From positions 1 to 64,000 of the forward strand of contig NZ_VRKN01000005.1 of assembly GCF_008080435.1 (NCBI RefSeq): 64,000 nt of DNA, read 5' to 3'. Below the pieces are notes generated by a model, which made no database searches, was not told the DNA's origin, and worked only from the letters and a program-made list of their open reading frames with translations. Of the stretch, positions 18,763 to 31,063 are shown in pieces. Position 1 is the first letter of the stretch. Each line of letters starts with the position of its first letter. The stretch comes from Enterobacter asburiae. Its GTDB lineage: Bacteria; Pseudomonadota; Gammaproteobacteria; Enterobacterales; Enterobacteriaceae. The position numbers and the translations under genes are program-made.

Positions 18763-20112
18763 TTACTTCTCGTGCAGACCGAGTTTTTTCTCCAGGTAGT
18801 GGATGTTGGTTCCACCATTCTGGAAGTGCTCGTCGCTCATGATGCGCATCTGCAGATCAACGTTGGTTTTGATACCGTCGATGATCAGTTCCTGCAGGGC
18901 GTTTTTCATGCGGGCAATTGCCACATCGCGGTTTTCGCCGTAGCAGATAAGCTTGCCGATCATTGAGTCATAGTACGGCGGTACGGTGTAACCGGCGTAA
19001 ATATGAGATTCCCAACGCACACCAAAGCCACCCGGCGCGTGGAAACGCGTGATTTTCCCCGGGCTTGGCAGGAAGGTGTTCGGGTCTTCGGCGTTGATAC
19101 GGCATTCTACCGCATGGCCTTTCACCACAACTTCTTCCTGCTTGATGGACAGCGGCTGGCCAGCAGCGATACGCAGCTGTTCTTTGATCAGGTCAACGCC
19201 GGTGATCATTTCGGTAACCGGGTGTTCAACCTGAATACGGGTGTTCATTTCGATGAAATAGAACTCGCCGTTTTCAAACAGGAACTCAAAGGTACCTGCA
19301 CCGCGATAGCCGATATCGACACACGCTTTGGAGCAACGCTCGCCGATGTAGCGACGCAGTTCCGGGGTAATGCCCGGTGCTGGTGCTTCTTCGACCACTT
19401 TCTGGTGACGACGCTGCATGGAGCAGTCACGTTCTGCCAGATAGATCGCGTTACCCTGACCGTCAGCCAGCACCTGAATTTCGATGTGGCGTGGGTTTTC
19501 CAGGTATTTTTCCATGTACACCATGTCATTGCTGAAAGCGGCTTTCGCTTCTGCTTTGGTCATGGAGATGGACTGCGCCAGTTCAGCATCGCTGCGCACA
19601 ACGCGCATACCGCGACCGCCGCCGCCGCCGGACGCCTTGATGATTACCGGGTAGCCAATGCGTTTAGCATGAGCACGGTTAGCATCCATGTCGTCGGTCA
19701 GCGGGCCGTCAGAGCCTGGTACAGTTGGAACACCGGCCTTTTTCATCGCGGTGATTGCAGACACTTTGTCGCCCATCAGGCGGATGGTGTCGGCTTTCGG
19801 GCCGATGAAGATGAAGCCAGAGCGTTCAACCTGCTCAGCAAAGTTGGCGTTCTCAGAGAGGAAGCCGTAACCCGGATGAATTGCCACCGCGCCGGTGATT
19901 TCAGCGGCGCTGATGATAGCCGGGATGTTCAGATAGCTTTTTACGGACGGAGCCGGGCCAATACAGACCGTCTCATCCGCCAGCAATACGTGTTTTAAAT
20001 CGCGATCCGCGCTTGAGTGCACAGCGACGGTCTTGATGCCCAGCTCTTTACAGGCACGAAGAATACGCAGTGCGATCTCGCCGCGGTTGGCGATAACAAT
20101 TTTATCCAGCAT
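18763..20112 (-). CDS. accC: Biotin carboxylase subunit of acetyl-CoA carboxylase
   Basis: This enzyme uses ATP and bicarbonate to carboxylate the biotin on AccB, the first half-reaction of malonyl-CoA synthesis. With the start at 20112 ([12 protein letters not shown]) it has 449 residues, the E. coli length; an in-frame ATG further upstream lies inside accB and is rejected. ATP-grasp features are the glycine-rich [14 protein letters not shown] loop, [13 protein letters not shown], the catalytic [16 protein letters not shown] and [11 protein letters not shown]. It starts 10 nt after accB. Confidence 0.98.
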   Translation of the reverse strand: MLDKIVIANRGEIALRILRACKELGIKTVAVHSSADRDLKHVLLADETVCIGPAPSVKSYLNIPAIISAAEITGAVAIHPGYGFLSENANFAEQVERSGFIFIGPKADTIRLMGDKVSAITAMKKAGVPTVPGSDGPLTDDMDANRAHAKRIGYPVIIKASGGGGGRGMRVVRSDAELAQSISMTKAEAKAAFSNDMVYMEKYLENPRHIEIQVLADGQGNAIYLAERDCSMQRRHQKVVEEAPAPGITPELRRYIGERCSKACVDIGYRGAGTFEFLFENGEFYFIEMNTRIQVEHPVTEMITGVDLIKEQLRIAAGQPLSIKQEEVVVKGHAVECRINAEDPNTFLPSPGKITRFHAPGGFGVRWESHIYAGYTVPPYYDSMIGKLICYGENRDVAIARMKNALQELIIDGIKTNVDLQMRIMSDEHFQNGGTNIHYLEKKLGLHEK

Positions 20113-20122
20113 GTTCGCCTCG

Positions 20123-20581
20123 TTACTCGATGACGACCAGCGGCTCGTCAAATTCAACCGGCTGACCACTTTCGACCAGAATCGCTTTCACAGTACCTGA
20201 TTTGTCTGCTTCGATCTGGTTCATCATTTTCATCGCTTCAACGATGCACAGGGTATCGCCTACGTTGACTTTCTGACCCACTTCGATGAACGCCTTCGCG
20301 TCCGGGCTCGGGGTGCGGTAGAAAGTACCAACCATTGGGGAACGTACGATGTGACCACTGATTTCTGCTGCAGCGGCAGGTGCGGCTTCAGCTGCTGGTG
20401 CAACGGCTGCGGAGAGCGGCTGCTGCACTGGCGCAGCATAAGCTTGCTGCATTACCGGGAAGCTAACGGCTGGGGCTGCACGGCTGATGCGTACAGACTC
20501 TTCGCCTTCAGAAATTTCCAGTTCGGAGATGCCTGATTCTTCAACCAGCTCGATCAGTTTTTTAATCTTACGAATATCCAT
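20123..20581 (-). CDS. accB: Biotin carboxyl carrier protein of acetyl-CoA carboxylase
   Basis: This protein carries the biotin that shuttles carboxyl groups between AccC and AccAD. It has 152 residues (156 in E. coli; the difference lies in the Ala/Pro-rich linker, residues about 35-75). The C-terminal biotinyl domain has the [13 protein letters not shown] motif, whose central lysine is the BirA target, and the thumb region around [15 protein letters not shown]. It lies 21 nt after aroQ. Confidence 0.98.
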
Positions 20582-20602
20582 GAGTGGGTTCCGTACTCTT
20601 GT

Positions 20603-21055
20603 TTAGTGTGATTGTGACAAGCGTTTTACCGCTGTCTGTAAAGCGTATGAATAGCCGTCAGCGCCCAGTCCACAGATAACGCCGGCAGCGATATCTGACA
20701 GATACGAATGGTGGCGGAACGGCTCTCGGGCGTGCACATTACTCAGGTGGATCTCGATAAACGGGATACTCACCGCGAGCAGTGCGTCGCGGATAGCAAC
20801 ACTGGTGTGCGTAAACGCGGCCGGATTGATCAGGATATAGTCCACATTGTCTTTAGCCTGATGAATACGGTCGATGAGTGCGTACTCCGCATTCGACTGA
20901 AAATGATCCAAATCCACATTCAATGACGCTGCTTCCGTTCCCAGACGGTTAACAATTTCACTCAATGTTAGCGTGCCGTACTTCTCTGGCTCACGGGTGC
21001 CGAGCATGTTCAGGTTCGGTCCGTTCAAAACTAAGATATGGAACTTGTCAGTCAT
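20603..21055 (-). CDS. aroQ: 3-dehydroquinate dehydratase, type II
   Basis: This enzyme catalyses the third step of the shikimate pathway, dehydroquinate to dehydroshikimate. It has 150 residues, the type II (AroQ, dodecameric) size. The active-site lid carries [13 protein letters not shown] and the nearby tyrosine in EKYGTLTL, and [17 protein letters not shown] supplies the catalytic histidine. It is the first gene of the aroQ-accB-accC run; accBC may also have a promoter inside or upstream of aroQ. K-12 annotation calls the same position aroQ/yhdL-like; type I AroD lies elsewhere. Confidence 0.95.
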   Translation of the reverse strand: MTDKFHILVLNGPNLNMLGTREPEKYGTLTLSEIVNRLGTEAASLNVDLDHFQSNAEYALIDRIHQAKDNVDYILINPAAFTHTSVAIRDALLAVSIPFIEIHLSNVHAREPFRHHSYLSDIAAGVICGLGADGYSYALQTAVKRLSQSH

Positions 21056-21289
21056 TATGCCGCTATCTCCTGCGATTTTCGGGTAAAAAACAAAATATAC
21101 CTTCGAAGCGCAAATGTCACCTTTTCAGAGGCTTAAAACCGCTGTCAGGCGAACCAAGGTCGCACATTATAACGATTTCGTAGCATTTAGCAGCTAAATA
21201 CTGGTCTTATCAGGGAAGATTATCAACCGCTATCCGAAAAAGATTTGCGGTTGACGGGGAATCTGCGGGAAAACGCACAGTTTCGCGAA

Positions 21290-21889
21290 CTATCGCAACC
21301 ACTGGCGGAACTTCTTGTAACGCCATGCTAAAAGCGCCACGGCCGCCAGTGCATAAAGGACCGGCTGCGGGGAGAGGATCTTCACCGACCACAGGTAATG
21401 TATGGGGGCGAGGATCGCGACAAGATAGACGAAGTTGTGCAGCAGTTGCCAGCGCCTGCCCAGTTTTCGCTGCGCATATTGCGTGGATGTCAGCGCTAAC
21501 GCCAGTAAAACCACCCAGCTCACGATACCGAGCGTCAGATAAGGACGCGTCACCAGTTCGCGGCCAAGCAGCGCCAGATTGTTAATTCCCAGCTCCAGCA
21601 GGGCATAGCTGGTGAGGTGCAGCGTCGCCCAGGCAAAACACCATAGCCCTAACAGCCGACGGGTGCGTATCAATAAGGGCTGTTTAGCGTAGCGCGCCAG
21701 CGGCGAGACGAGCAAGGTGGCCAGCAAAAATTTCAGAGCCATCCGACCGGTAAAATGCTGGATATCCTTTGCCGGGTCTGCGCTAAAGAGTCCCTGGCTG
21801 GCGGCCCAGAACAGCCATATAAAAGGAAGTAACCCGGCCAGGTGCAGCAGCACTTTCAGCCAGACGATCTGTTTTGCCGTTAAACGCAC
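21290..21889 (-). CDS. msrQ: Haem-binding membrane subunit MsrQ
   Basis: This is the quinone-linked cytochrome b subunit that gives electrons to MsrP for repair of oxidised methionines in periplasmic proteins. It has 199 residues with about six membrane helices and conserved histidines suited to haem ligation ([32 protein letters not shown]). The start is a GTG at 21889 that directly follows the msrP stop (TGAGTG), so the two are translationally coupled. In K-12 the pair (yedYZ) is elsewhere with hprRS; here it sits between acuI and aroQ. Confidence 0.92.
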   Translation of the reverse strand: MRLTAKQIVWLKVLLHLAGLLPFIWLFWAASQGLFSADPAKDIQHFTGRMALKFLLATLLVSPLARYAKQPLLIRTRRLLGLWCFAWATLHLTSYALLELGINNLALLGRELVTRPYLTLGIVSWVVLLALALTSTQYAQRKLGRRWQLLHNFVYLVAILAPIHYLWSVKILSPQPVLYALAAVALLAWRYKKFRQWLR

Positions 21890-22891
21890 TCAGAAGTTCT
21901 CCCGTAAATTGAGACCACGGTAAAGTGAGGCCACTTCATCCGCATAACCGTTAAACAGCAGCGTCGGCTGGCGCTTCACGTCCAGTGCACCGCCGGAACC
22001 GATAAACCGCTCGGTCGCCTGCGACCAGCGTGGATGATCCACGTGCGGGTTCACATTGGCGAAGAAACCGTACTCGTCCGGGGCCGCCAGATTCCAGGTG
22101 GTGGGCGGACGTTCGCGGGTAAGCTTAATGCTGACGATAGATTTAACCCCTTTGAAACCATATTTCCACGGTACGGTTAAACGGATGGGGGCACCGTTCT
22201 GCGGTGGAAGCGCTTTGCCATAAACGCCAACGGTCAGCAGGGTAAGGGGATGCATGGCTTCGTCGAGACGTAACCCTTCCACATACGGATATTCAAGCCC
22301 GCCGCCGATAAACCGATCTTTCTGCCCGGGCATCTCGTCCGGCGCATAACGCGTCTGGAAAGCGACATATTTTGCGTTGCTGGTGGGCTCAACCATCGCC
22401 AGCAGTTTATGCAGCGGGAAGCCGACCCAGGGCACTACCATCGACCAGGCTTCCACGCATCGCATGCGATAGATACGCTCTTCGAGCGGGAAACGGGTGG
22501 TGAGGTCGTGATGGTCCAGCGTCAGGGGTTTAGCCACTTCGCCATCAATCTTCAGCGTCCACGGATCGGTTTTGAGGCTTCCCGCGTTGGCGGCAGGATC
22601 GGCCTTATCAAGACCAAATTCGTAGAAGTTGTTGTAGCCGGTGACTTTATCTTCCGGCGTCAGCGTCAGTTTATTTTGCCATTCGGCGGGTTTCGTAAAG
22701 GTGAGCGGGGCGCCGGAAGGGGCTTTTGGCCGATCGTTGCCTTTAAACCAGTCGAGCAGGTCGGCGTGTGCCGCCGGAGAGAGCGTCAGGGCAGTGGCGC
22801 TGATGCCAAGCATTTTCAGGATCTGGCGGCGCTGTAACATAAAGACAGACTCAGACGTTACGTCGGCTTCCGTCAGTTTTCGGTTTTTCAT
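21890..22891 (-). CDS. msrP: Protein-methionine-sulfoxide reductase catalytic subunit MsrP
   Basis: This periplasmic molybdopterin enzyme reduces methionine sulfoxide in proteins. With the start at 22891 ([11 protein letters not shown]) it has 333 residues; GAGGAT precedes this ATG by a good spacing, and an upstream ATG adds five residues. The N-terminus has a twin-arginine signal ([13 protein letters not shown], cleavage near AAHA), as expected for a folded molybdenum cofactor protein. The cysteine in [13 protein letters not shown] (about residue 145) is the molybdenum ligand. It is coupled to msrQ. Confidence 0.96.
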   Translation of the reverse strand: MKNRKLTEADVTSESVFMLQRRQILKMLGISATALTLSPAAHADLLDWFKGNDRPKAPSGAPLTFTKPAEWQNKLTLTPEDKVTGYNNFYEFGLDKADPAANAGSLKTDPWTLKIDGEVAKPLTLDHHDLTTRFPLEERIYRMRCVEAWSMVVPWVGFPLHKLLAMVEPTSNAKYVAFQTRYAPDEMPGQKDRFIGGGLEYPYVEGLRLDEAMHPLTLLTVGVYGKALPPQNGAPIRLTVPWKYGFKGVKSIVSIKLTRERPPTTWNLAAPDEYGFFANVNPHVDHPRWSQATERFIGSGGALDVKRQPTLLFNGYADEVASLYRGLNLRENF

Positions 22892-22968
22892 GGCATCCTC
22901 CGTCATGCGTTTTCCTAAGCATGACGGAGGAGAGGGATTCGCGCGAATATGTCACGAAAATTTGAAGA

Positions 22969-23943
22969 TTAGGCGATTTTCACCAGCGCACGACCGTGGA
23001 ACTGGTTGTCCATGATCTTACTGGCGTATTCCGGCGTCTGGCTGAGGGTTATCTCCGTTGCGCTCTGGGTATAGAAAGATTCCGGTAGATCGCGCACCAG
23101 CCGTTCCCAGGCTTCATGGCGACGGGCCGGCGGGGTCATCACGGAATCCACACCCTGCAGGCGTACGTTACGCAGAATGAATGGCATCACGGTGGTTGGC
23201 AGGGCAAATCCGCCCGCCAGACCGCATGCTGCCACGCAGCCGCCGTAGTTCATCTGCGCCAGGACTTTTGCCAGCACCTTATCACCGACGGTATCCACCG
23301 CGCCTGCCCAGACCTGCTTTTCCAGCGGACGGGTTTCGGCAAATTCGTCGCGGCTGAGAATGCGGCTGGCACCGAGCTGGCGCAGGTAATCGTGGGTGCT
23401 TTCACGGCCGGAAACGGCAGCGACCTGATAGCCCAGTTTGTGCAGCAGCGTGACTGCCGTGCTGCCCACGCCGCCGCTGGCGCCGGTGACGACAATTTCA
23501 CCCGACTCAGGACGAATACCCGCATCTTCCAGCGCCATCACGCACAGCATGGCGGTAAAGCCTGCCGTGCCGACGATCATCGCCTTGCGGCCATCCATGC
23601 CTTTCGGCATAGGCACCAGCCAGTCGCCCTTCACACGGGCCTGCGTTGCCAGTCCGCCCCAGTGATTTTCACCTACGCCCCAGCCGGTAAGCAGTACCTG
23701 CTGTCCTGCATGGAAACGCGGATCTTCGCTGGTATGAACCCGGCCAGCGAAATCAATACCTGGCACCATAGGGAAATTTCGGATGATTTTACCCTTACCG
23801 GTAATAGCCAGCGCATCTTTATAATTTAAACTGGACCAGTCGATGTCGACGGTTACTTCGCCTTCCGGCAGGCGACTCTCTTCAACCGCCTGCACTGAGG
23901 CAAGCGTTTTGCCGTCCTGCTGTTCTAAGATCAAAGCCTGCAT
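22969..23943 (-). CDS. acuI: Acrylyl-CoA reductase AcuI (YhdH)
   Basis: This NADPH-dependent medium-chain reductase converts toxic acryloyl-CoA to propionyl-CoA. It has 324 residues and belongs to the zinc-free quinone oxidoreductase (MDR) group. The N-terminal catalytic fold has DIDWSSLNYKDALAITGKG, and the Rossmann nucleotide site is VTGASGGVGSTAV at about residues 150-165. It is a single gene divergent from csrD, as in E. coli. Confidence 0.95.
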   Translation of the reverse strand: MQALILEQQDGKTLASVQAVEESRLPEGEVTVDIDWSSLNYKDALAITGKGKIIRNFPMVPGIDFAGRVHTSEDPRFHAGQQVLLTGWGVGENHWGGLATQARVKGDWLVPMPKGMDGRKAMIVGTAGFTAMLCVMALEDAGIRPESGEIVVTGASGGVGSTAVTLLHKLGYQVAAVSGRESTHDYLRQLGASRILSRDEFAETRPLEKQVWAGAVDTVGDKVLAKVLAQMNYGGCVAACGLAGGFALPTTVMPFILRNVRLQGVDSVMTPPARRHEAWERLVRDLPESFYTQSATEITLSQTPEYASKIMDNQFHGRALVKIA

Positions 23944-24125
23944 ACGGGGTCCTCTCGACTCAGATGATTGGAAAATAATTTCTGAAGACTATACTCGCTC
24001 AGGGAAACGCAATGCCGATTTAACGCAATAAATTGCCAGATACACTCGATTTGGTAGTATGCCGCATTTGAAATGCAAGTTAGCGCTTACTCGCTACCCC
24101 ATCAACCCACGGAGTAATCTCAAGG

Positions 24126-26066
24126 ATGCGATTAACGACGAAGTTCTCGGCTTTTATCACGTTGCTGACGGGGCTTACCATTTTTGTCACGCTTATGGGC
24201 TGCTCCCTGAGCTTTTACACCGCCATTCAGGACAAGCTGGTCAACCGGGTACAGTCTGTCGCGTCGGTGATTGATACGCGTCTGCTGACGACGCCGTTGC
24301 CGGCGCTCTCCCGTGAGCTCGATGAGTTGATGGTACCTGTTGATATCGTTCAGATCGACATTCTGCAGGGAAAGCATCGTGTTTTAAGCCATGAACGGCC
24401 GGGAAGTTATCGACCTGCGGGCGTGGTGAGCCAGTACCGGGAAGTGACGGTGCACTCCCTTAAAAATCCGGGGATGACCATACACATGGTCTATCTCGAT
24501 CCGATGGCCAGCTACTTCCGTTCCATGATGACCACCGCGCCGCTCACCGTCGCCGTTGCGTTTATCGTCCTGCTGATCTTTCTCGCGGTTCGCTGGCTGC
24601 GCCGCCAGCTCTCCGGCCAGGAGCTGCTGGAGATGCGCTCTGTGCGGATCCTTAACGGTGAACGCGGCCCGCAGGTGCGTGGCTCCGTCCACGAGTGGCC
24701 GTCACGCGCCAGCAGCGCGCTGGATACTCTGCTCTCCGAAATCCAGTTTGCCAGCGATCAGCGCAGCCGTATGGATACGCTGATCCGCTCTTATGCGGCG
24801 CAGGATAATAAAACCGGCCTTAACAACCGTCTTTTCTTTGATAATCAGCTCGCCACGCTGCTCGACGATTCAGAAAAAGTGGGGACACACGGGGTGGTGA
24901 TGATGATTCGCCTGCCCGATTTCGATCTCCTGCGCGACACCTGGGGACAGCGGGTCGCGGAAGAAAACCTCTTTACGCTGATCAACCTGCTCTCCACCTT
25001 TATTATGCGCTACCCGGGCGCGCTGCTGGCCCGCTATCACCGCAGCGACTTTGCCGTATTGTTGCCTCATCGCACGCTGAAGGAATCGGAAAGCATCGCC
25101 AGCCAGCTGCTGAAGGCGGTGGATGCGCTGCCGCAGAGCAAAATGCTCGACAGGGACGATATGGTCCACATGGGGATCTGCGCCTGGCGTGGCGGACAAT
25201 CCACAGAACAGGTGATGGAGCATGCGGAAGCCGCCACCCGCAACGCCGTGTTGCAGGGGGCGAACGGGTGGGCGGTTTATGATGACTCGCTGCCGGAAAA
25301 AGGGCGCGGCAACGTGCGCTGGCGAACGCTGATTGAGCAAATGCTCAGCCGCGGCGGGCCACGTATTTATCAAAAACCCGCGGTCATGAAAAACGGCAAC
25401 GTTCATCACCGTGAACTGATGTGTCGTATTTTTGACGGTACGGAAGAGGTCATCTCTGCGGAATATCTGCCGATGGTGCTGCAATTTGGCCTGTCCGAAG
25501 AGTATGACCGCCAGCAAATTACCCGGCTGATCCCGTTTTTATCCTTCTGGCCTGAAGAAAACCTGGCGTTACAGGTCACCGTGGAGTCGTTAATACGCCC
25601 ACGTTTTCAGCGCTGGCTTCGTGATACATTAATGCAATGCGAAAAATCGCAACGCAAACACATTATTTTTGAACTTGCAGAGGCCGATGTAGGTCAACAC
25701 ATCAGCCGGTTACGTCCGGTGGTACGTTTGATCAATGCACTTGGTGCGCGTGTAGCGGTGACGCAGGCAGGTTTAACGCTGGTCAGTACCAACTGGATTA
25801 AGGAACTGGATGTGGAGTTATTAAAGCTACATCCAGGGCTGGTAAGGAATATTGAGAAGCGTACGGAAAACCAGCTGCTGGTCCAGAGTCTGGTAGAAGC
25901 ATGCAAGGGAACGCGAACACAAGTTTTTGCCACGGGCGTGCGCTCCAGAGGCGAATGGCAGATGTTAACTGAGCGCGGTGTGATGGGGGGTCAGGGGGAT
26001 TTTTTTGCTGCCTCTCAACCGCTTGACACCAACGTGAAAAAATATTTGCAAAGATACTCTGTTTGA
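24126..26066 (+). CDS. csrD: CsrB/CsrC RNA-decay regulator CsrD
   Basis: This membrane protein is needed for RNase E-mediated turnover of the CsrB and CsrC regulatory RNAs. It has 646 residues, same as E. coli. Two N-terminal membrane segments (about 10-32 and 135-157) flank a periplasmic domain. The GGDEF domain is degenerate (HRSDF in place of GGDEF) and the EAL domain is also degenerate (ELM), so no cyclic-di-GMP enzyme activity is expected. This is known of the family and is visible here. It is followed by mreB after a 282-nt region containing the mre promoters. Confidence 0.96.
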   Translation: MRLTTKFSAFITLLTGLTIFVTLMGCSLSFYTAIQDKLVNRVQSVASVIDTRLLTTPLPALSRELDELMVPVDIVQIDILQGKHRVLSHERPGSYRPAGVVSQYREVTVHSLKNPGMTIHMVYLDPMASYFRSMMTTAPLTVAVAFIVLLIFLAVRWLRRQLSGQELLEMRSVRILNGERGPQVRGSVHEWPSRASSALDTLLSEIQFASDQRSRMDTLIRSYAAQDNKTGLNNRLFFDNQLATLLDDSEKVGTHGVVMMIRLPDFDLLRDTWGQRVAEENLFTLINLLSTFIMRYPGALLARYHRSDFAVLLPHRTLKESESIASQLLKAVDALPQSKMLDRDDMVHMGICAWRGGQSTEQVMEHAEAATRNAVLQGANGWAVYDDSLPEKGRGNVRWRTLIEQMLSRGGPRIYQKPAVMKNGNVHHRELMCRIFDGTEEVISAEYLPMVLQFGLSEEYDRQQITRLIPFLSFWPEENLALQVTVESLIRPRFQRWLRDTLMQCEKSQRKHIIFELAEADVGQHISRLRPVVRLINALGARVAVTQAGLTLVSTNWIKELDVELLKLHPGLVRNIEKRTENQLLVQSLVEACKGTRTQVFATGVRSRGEWQMLTERGVMGGQGDFFAASQPLDTNVKKYLQRYSV

Positions 26067-26213
26067 CCTGCCGTTTACGCTGTTTTCACGTAGAATATCG
26101 CGCCTGTAGCTTTGAGTATGTCGAGCAAAAAGCCAGTAAACGACCTTTAACGGGTTACAAACGTCAGTGGGGAACGCTACTGTTTACTCAGCCCTGAGGG
26201 AGTCAGGGGATGA

Positions 26214-27392
<1,179 letters not shown>

Positions 27393-27454
27393 TCGAGTTT
27401 GAGAGGGTAGCAATTTGCTACCCTTTCTCTCTGACGCGAGAATACGCATAGCCT

Positions 27455-28959
<1,505 letters not shown>

Positions 28960-28968
28960 AAGGTTTCT

Positions 28969-29562
28969 ATGACGTCTTTGTATCTCGCTTCCGGCTCCCC
29001 GCGCCGTCAGGAACTCCTGACGCAGCTAGGGGTCTCTTTTGAACGCATCGTTACCGGCATTGAAGAAAAACGTGCTGAGGGCGAAAGCGCTCAACAGTAC
29101 GTGTCTCGTCTGGCGCGCGAGAAAGCGCAGGCGGGCGTGGCCAGTGTGCCACGCGATCTTCCCGTGCTGGGAGCAGATACCATCGTTATCCTGAACGGTG
29201 AAGTGCTTGAGAAACCGCGCGATGCCGATCATGCGGCGCGCATGCTGCGCAAAATGTCCGGACAAACACATCAGGTGATGACGGCCGTCGCGCTGGCTGA
29301 CAGCCAGCACGTGCTGGATTGCCTTGTGGTAACGGAAGTGACGTTCAGAGTACTTACCGACGACGACATCGCCGCTTATATTGCCAGCGGTGAACCGATG
29401 GATAAAGCAGGTGCATACGGTATTCAGGGGCTGGGTGGCTGTTTTGTCAGGAAGATTAATGGCAGCTATCACGCCGTAGTCGGCTTACCGCTGGTGGAAA
29501 CGTATGAGTTGCTGAGCAATTTTAACTCACTGCGTGAGGGAAGGGATAATTATGACGGCTGA
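28969..29562 (+). CDS. yhdE: dTTP/UTP pyrophosphatase, Maf family (YhdE)
   Basis: This house-cleaning nucleotide pyrophosphatase acts on dTTP, UTP and modified pyrimidines. It has 197 residues. The Maf nucleotide-binding loop [11 protein letters not shown] lies at residues 7-17, with [18 protein letters not shown] at about 65-82 holding the catalytic aspartate and KAGAYGIQG as the family C-terminal motif. Its 3' end overlaps the rng start by 11 nt. Confidence 0.95.
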   Translation: MTSLYLASGSPRRQELLTQLGVSFERIVTGIEEKRAEGESAQQYVSRLAREKAQAGVASVPRDLPVLGADTIVILNGEVLEKPRDADHAARMLRKMSGQTHQVMTAVALADSQHVLDCLVVTEVTFRVLTDDDIAAYIASGEPMDKAGAYGIQGLGGCFVRKINGSYHAVVGLPLVETYELLSNFNSLREGRDNYDG

Positions 29563-31021
29563 ATTGTTGGTAAACGTAACGCCATCGGAAACCCGTGTGG
29601 CCTATATTGATGGTGGCATTCTTCAGGAAATTCATATTGAGCGTGAAGCGCGGCGCGGAATAGTAGGCAATATCTACAAAGGTCGTGTCAGTCGTGTACT
29701 ACCGGGTATGCAGGCGGCTTTTGTAGATATTGGACTGGATAAGGCGGCATTTTTACATGCCTCCGATATCATGCCGCACACCGAGTGCGTCGCGGGCGAA
29801 GAGCAAAAGCAGTTTGCCGTGCGCGATATTTCTGAGCTGGTGCGTCAGGGACAGGATCTGATGGTGCAGGTGGTGAAAGATCCCCTCGGTACCAAAGGCG
29901 CCCGCTTGACCACCGACATCACCTTACCTTCCCGCTATCTGGTCTTTATGCCCGGAGCGTCGCACGTGGGCGTTTCGCAGCGTATTGAGAGCGAAACCGA
30001 GCGCGAGCGTCTGAAGAAAGTGGTTAGCGCCTACTGCGATGAACAGGGCGGGTTTATCATCCGTACCGCTGCGGAAGGGATCAGCGAAGAAGACCTGGCG
30101 TCGGATGCGGCTTACCTGAAGCGCGTCTGGACCAAGGTGATGGAGCGTAAAAAACGCAACCAGACCCGCTACCAGCTTTACGGTGAACTGGCGCTTGCTC
30201 AGCGCGTTCTGCGTGACTTTGCTGATGCGCAGCTCGACCGCATTCGCGTGGACTCGCGCCTGACCTATGAAGCGCTGCTGGAATTTACCGCCGAATATAT
30301 CCCGGAGATGCCTGGCCTGCTGGAGCATTATTCAGGGCGTCAGCCGATCTTCGATCTCTATGATGTCGAAAACGAGATCCAGCGTGCGCTGGAGCGTAAG
30401 GTCGAACTGAAGTCAGGCGGCTATCTGATCATCGATCAGACCGAAGCGATGACCACCGTCGATATTAACACGGGCGCGTTTGTGGGCCATCGCAACCTGG
30501 ATGACACCATCTTCAACACCAACATCGAAGCCACGCAGGCGATTGCGCGTCAGCTTCGTCTGCGCAATCTGGGCGGCATTATCATCATCGACTTCATTGA
30601 TATGAGCAATGAAGACCATCGCCGCCGCGTGCTGCACTCGCTTGAGCAGGCGCTGAGTAAAGATCGCGTGAAAACCAGCATCAACGGCTTCTCACAGCTG
30701 GGGCTGGTGGAGATGACGCGTAAGCGTACCCGTGAAAGCGTTGAGCATGTGCTGTGTAATGAATGCCCAACCTGCCATGGACGCGGAACGGTAAAGACGG
30801 TTGAGACCGTCTGCTATGAAATCATGCGTGAAATCGTCCGTGTTCATCATGCCTACGACTCCGATCGTTTTCTGGTCTATGCTTCCCCTGCGGTGGCTGA
30901 AGCGCTGAAAGGCGAAGAGTCACACGCGCTGGCGGAAGTGGAAATCTTTGTCGGCAAACAGGTAAAAGTACAAATTGAACCGCTCTATAACCAGGAGCAG
31001 TTTGACGTCGTGATGATGTAA
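29552..31021 (+). CDS. rng: Ribonuclease G
   Basis: This endoribonuclease matures the 5' end of 16S rRNA and takes part in mRNA decay. From ATG 29552 ([15 protein letters not shown]) it has 489 residues, as in E. coli; AAGGGATAATT precedes the start, and a GTG-type extension six codons upstream is rejected. The S1 domain (residues about 35-125), the DNase I-like catalytic core with [10 protein letters not shown] and IIIDFIDM, and the Zn-link ECPTCHGRG are present. It overlaps yhdE and is followed by yhdP after 42 nt. Confidence 0.97.
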   Translation: MTAELLVNVTPSETRVAYIDGGILQEIHIEREARRGIVGNIYKGRVSRVLPGMQAAFVDIGLDKAAFLHASDIMPHTECVAGEEQKQFAVRDISELVRQGQDLMVQVVKDPLGTKGARLTTDITLPSRYLVFMPGASHVGVSQRIESETERERLKKVVSAYCDEQGGFIIRTAAEGISEEDLASDAAYLKRVWTKVMERKKRNQTRYQLYGELALAQRVLRDFADAQLDRIRVDSRLTYEALLEFTAEYIPEMPGLLEHYSGRQPIFDLYDVENEIQRALERKVELKSGGYLIIDQTEAMTTVDINTGAFVGHRNLDDTIFNTNIEATQAIARQLRLRNLGGIIIIDFIDMSNEDHRRRVLHSLEQALSKDRVKTSINGFSQLGLVEMTRKRTRESVEHVLCNECPTCHGRGTVKTVETVCYEIMREIVRVHHAYDSDRFLVYASPAVAEALKGEESHALAEVEIFVGKQVKVQIEPLYNQEQFDVVMM

Positions 31022-31063
31022 GACGCAGTACGCTGCGTGACGAAAGCTGACAAGGAGAGATGC

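Noticed and set aside
19003..19998. 331-codon open frame antisense to accC
   Set aside because: Shadow of accC, whose identity is certain. No domain, ribosome binding site or conservation is visible.
24126..26066. CsrD as an active diguanylate cyclase/phosphodiesterase
   Set aside because: The GGDEF motif reads HRSDF and the EAL motif reads ELM, so the catalytic residues are lost. It matches the known degenerate RNA-decay factor.
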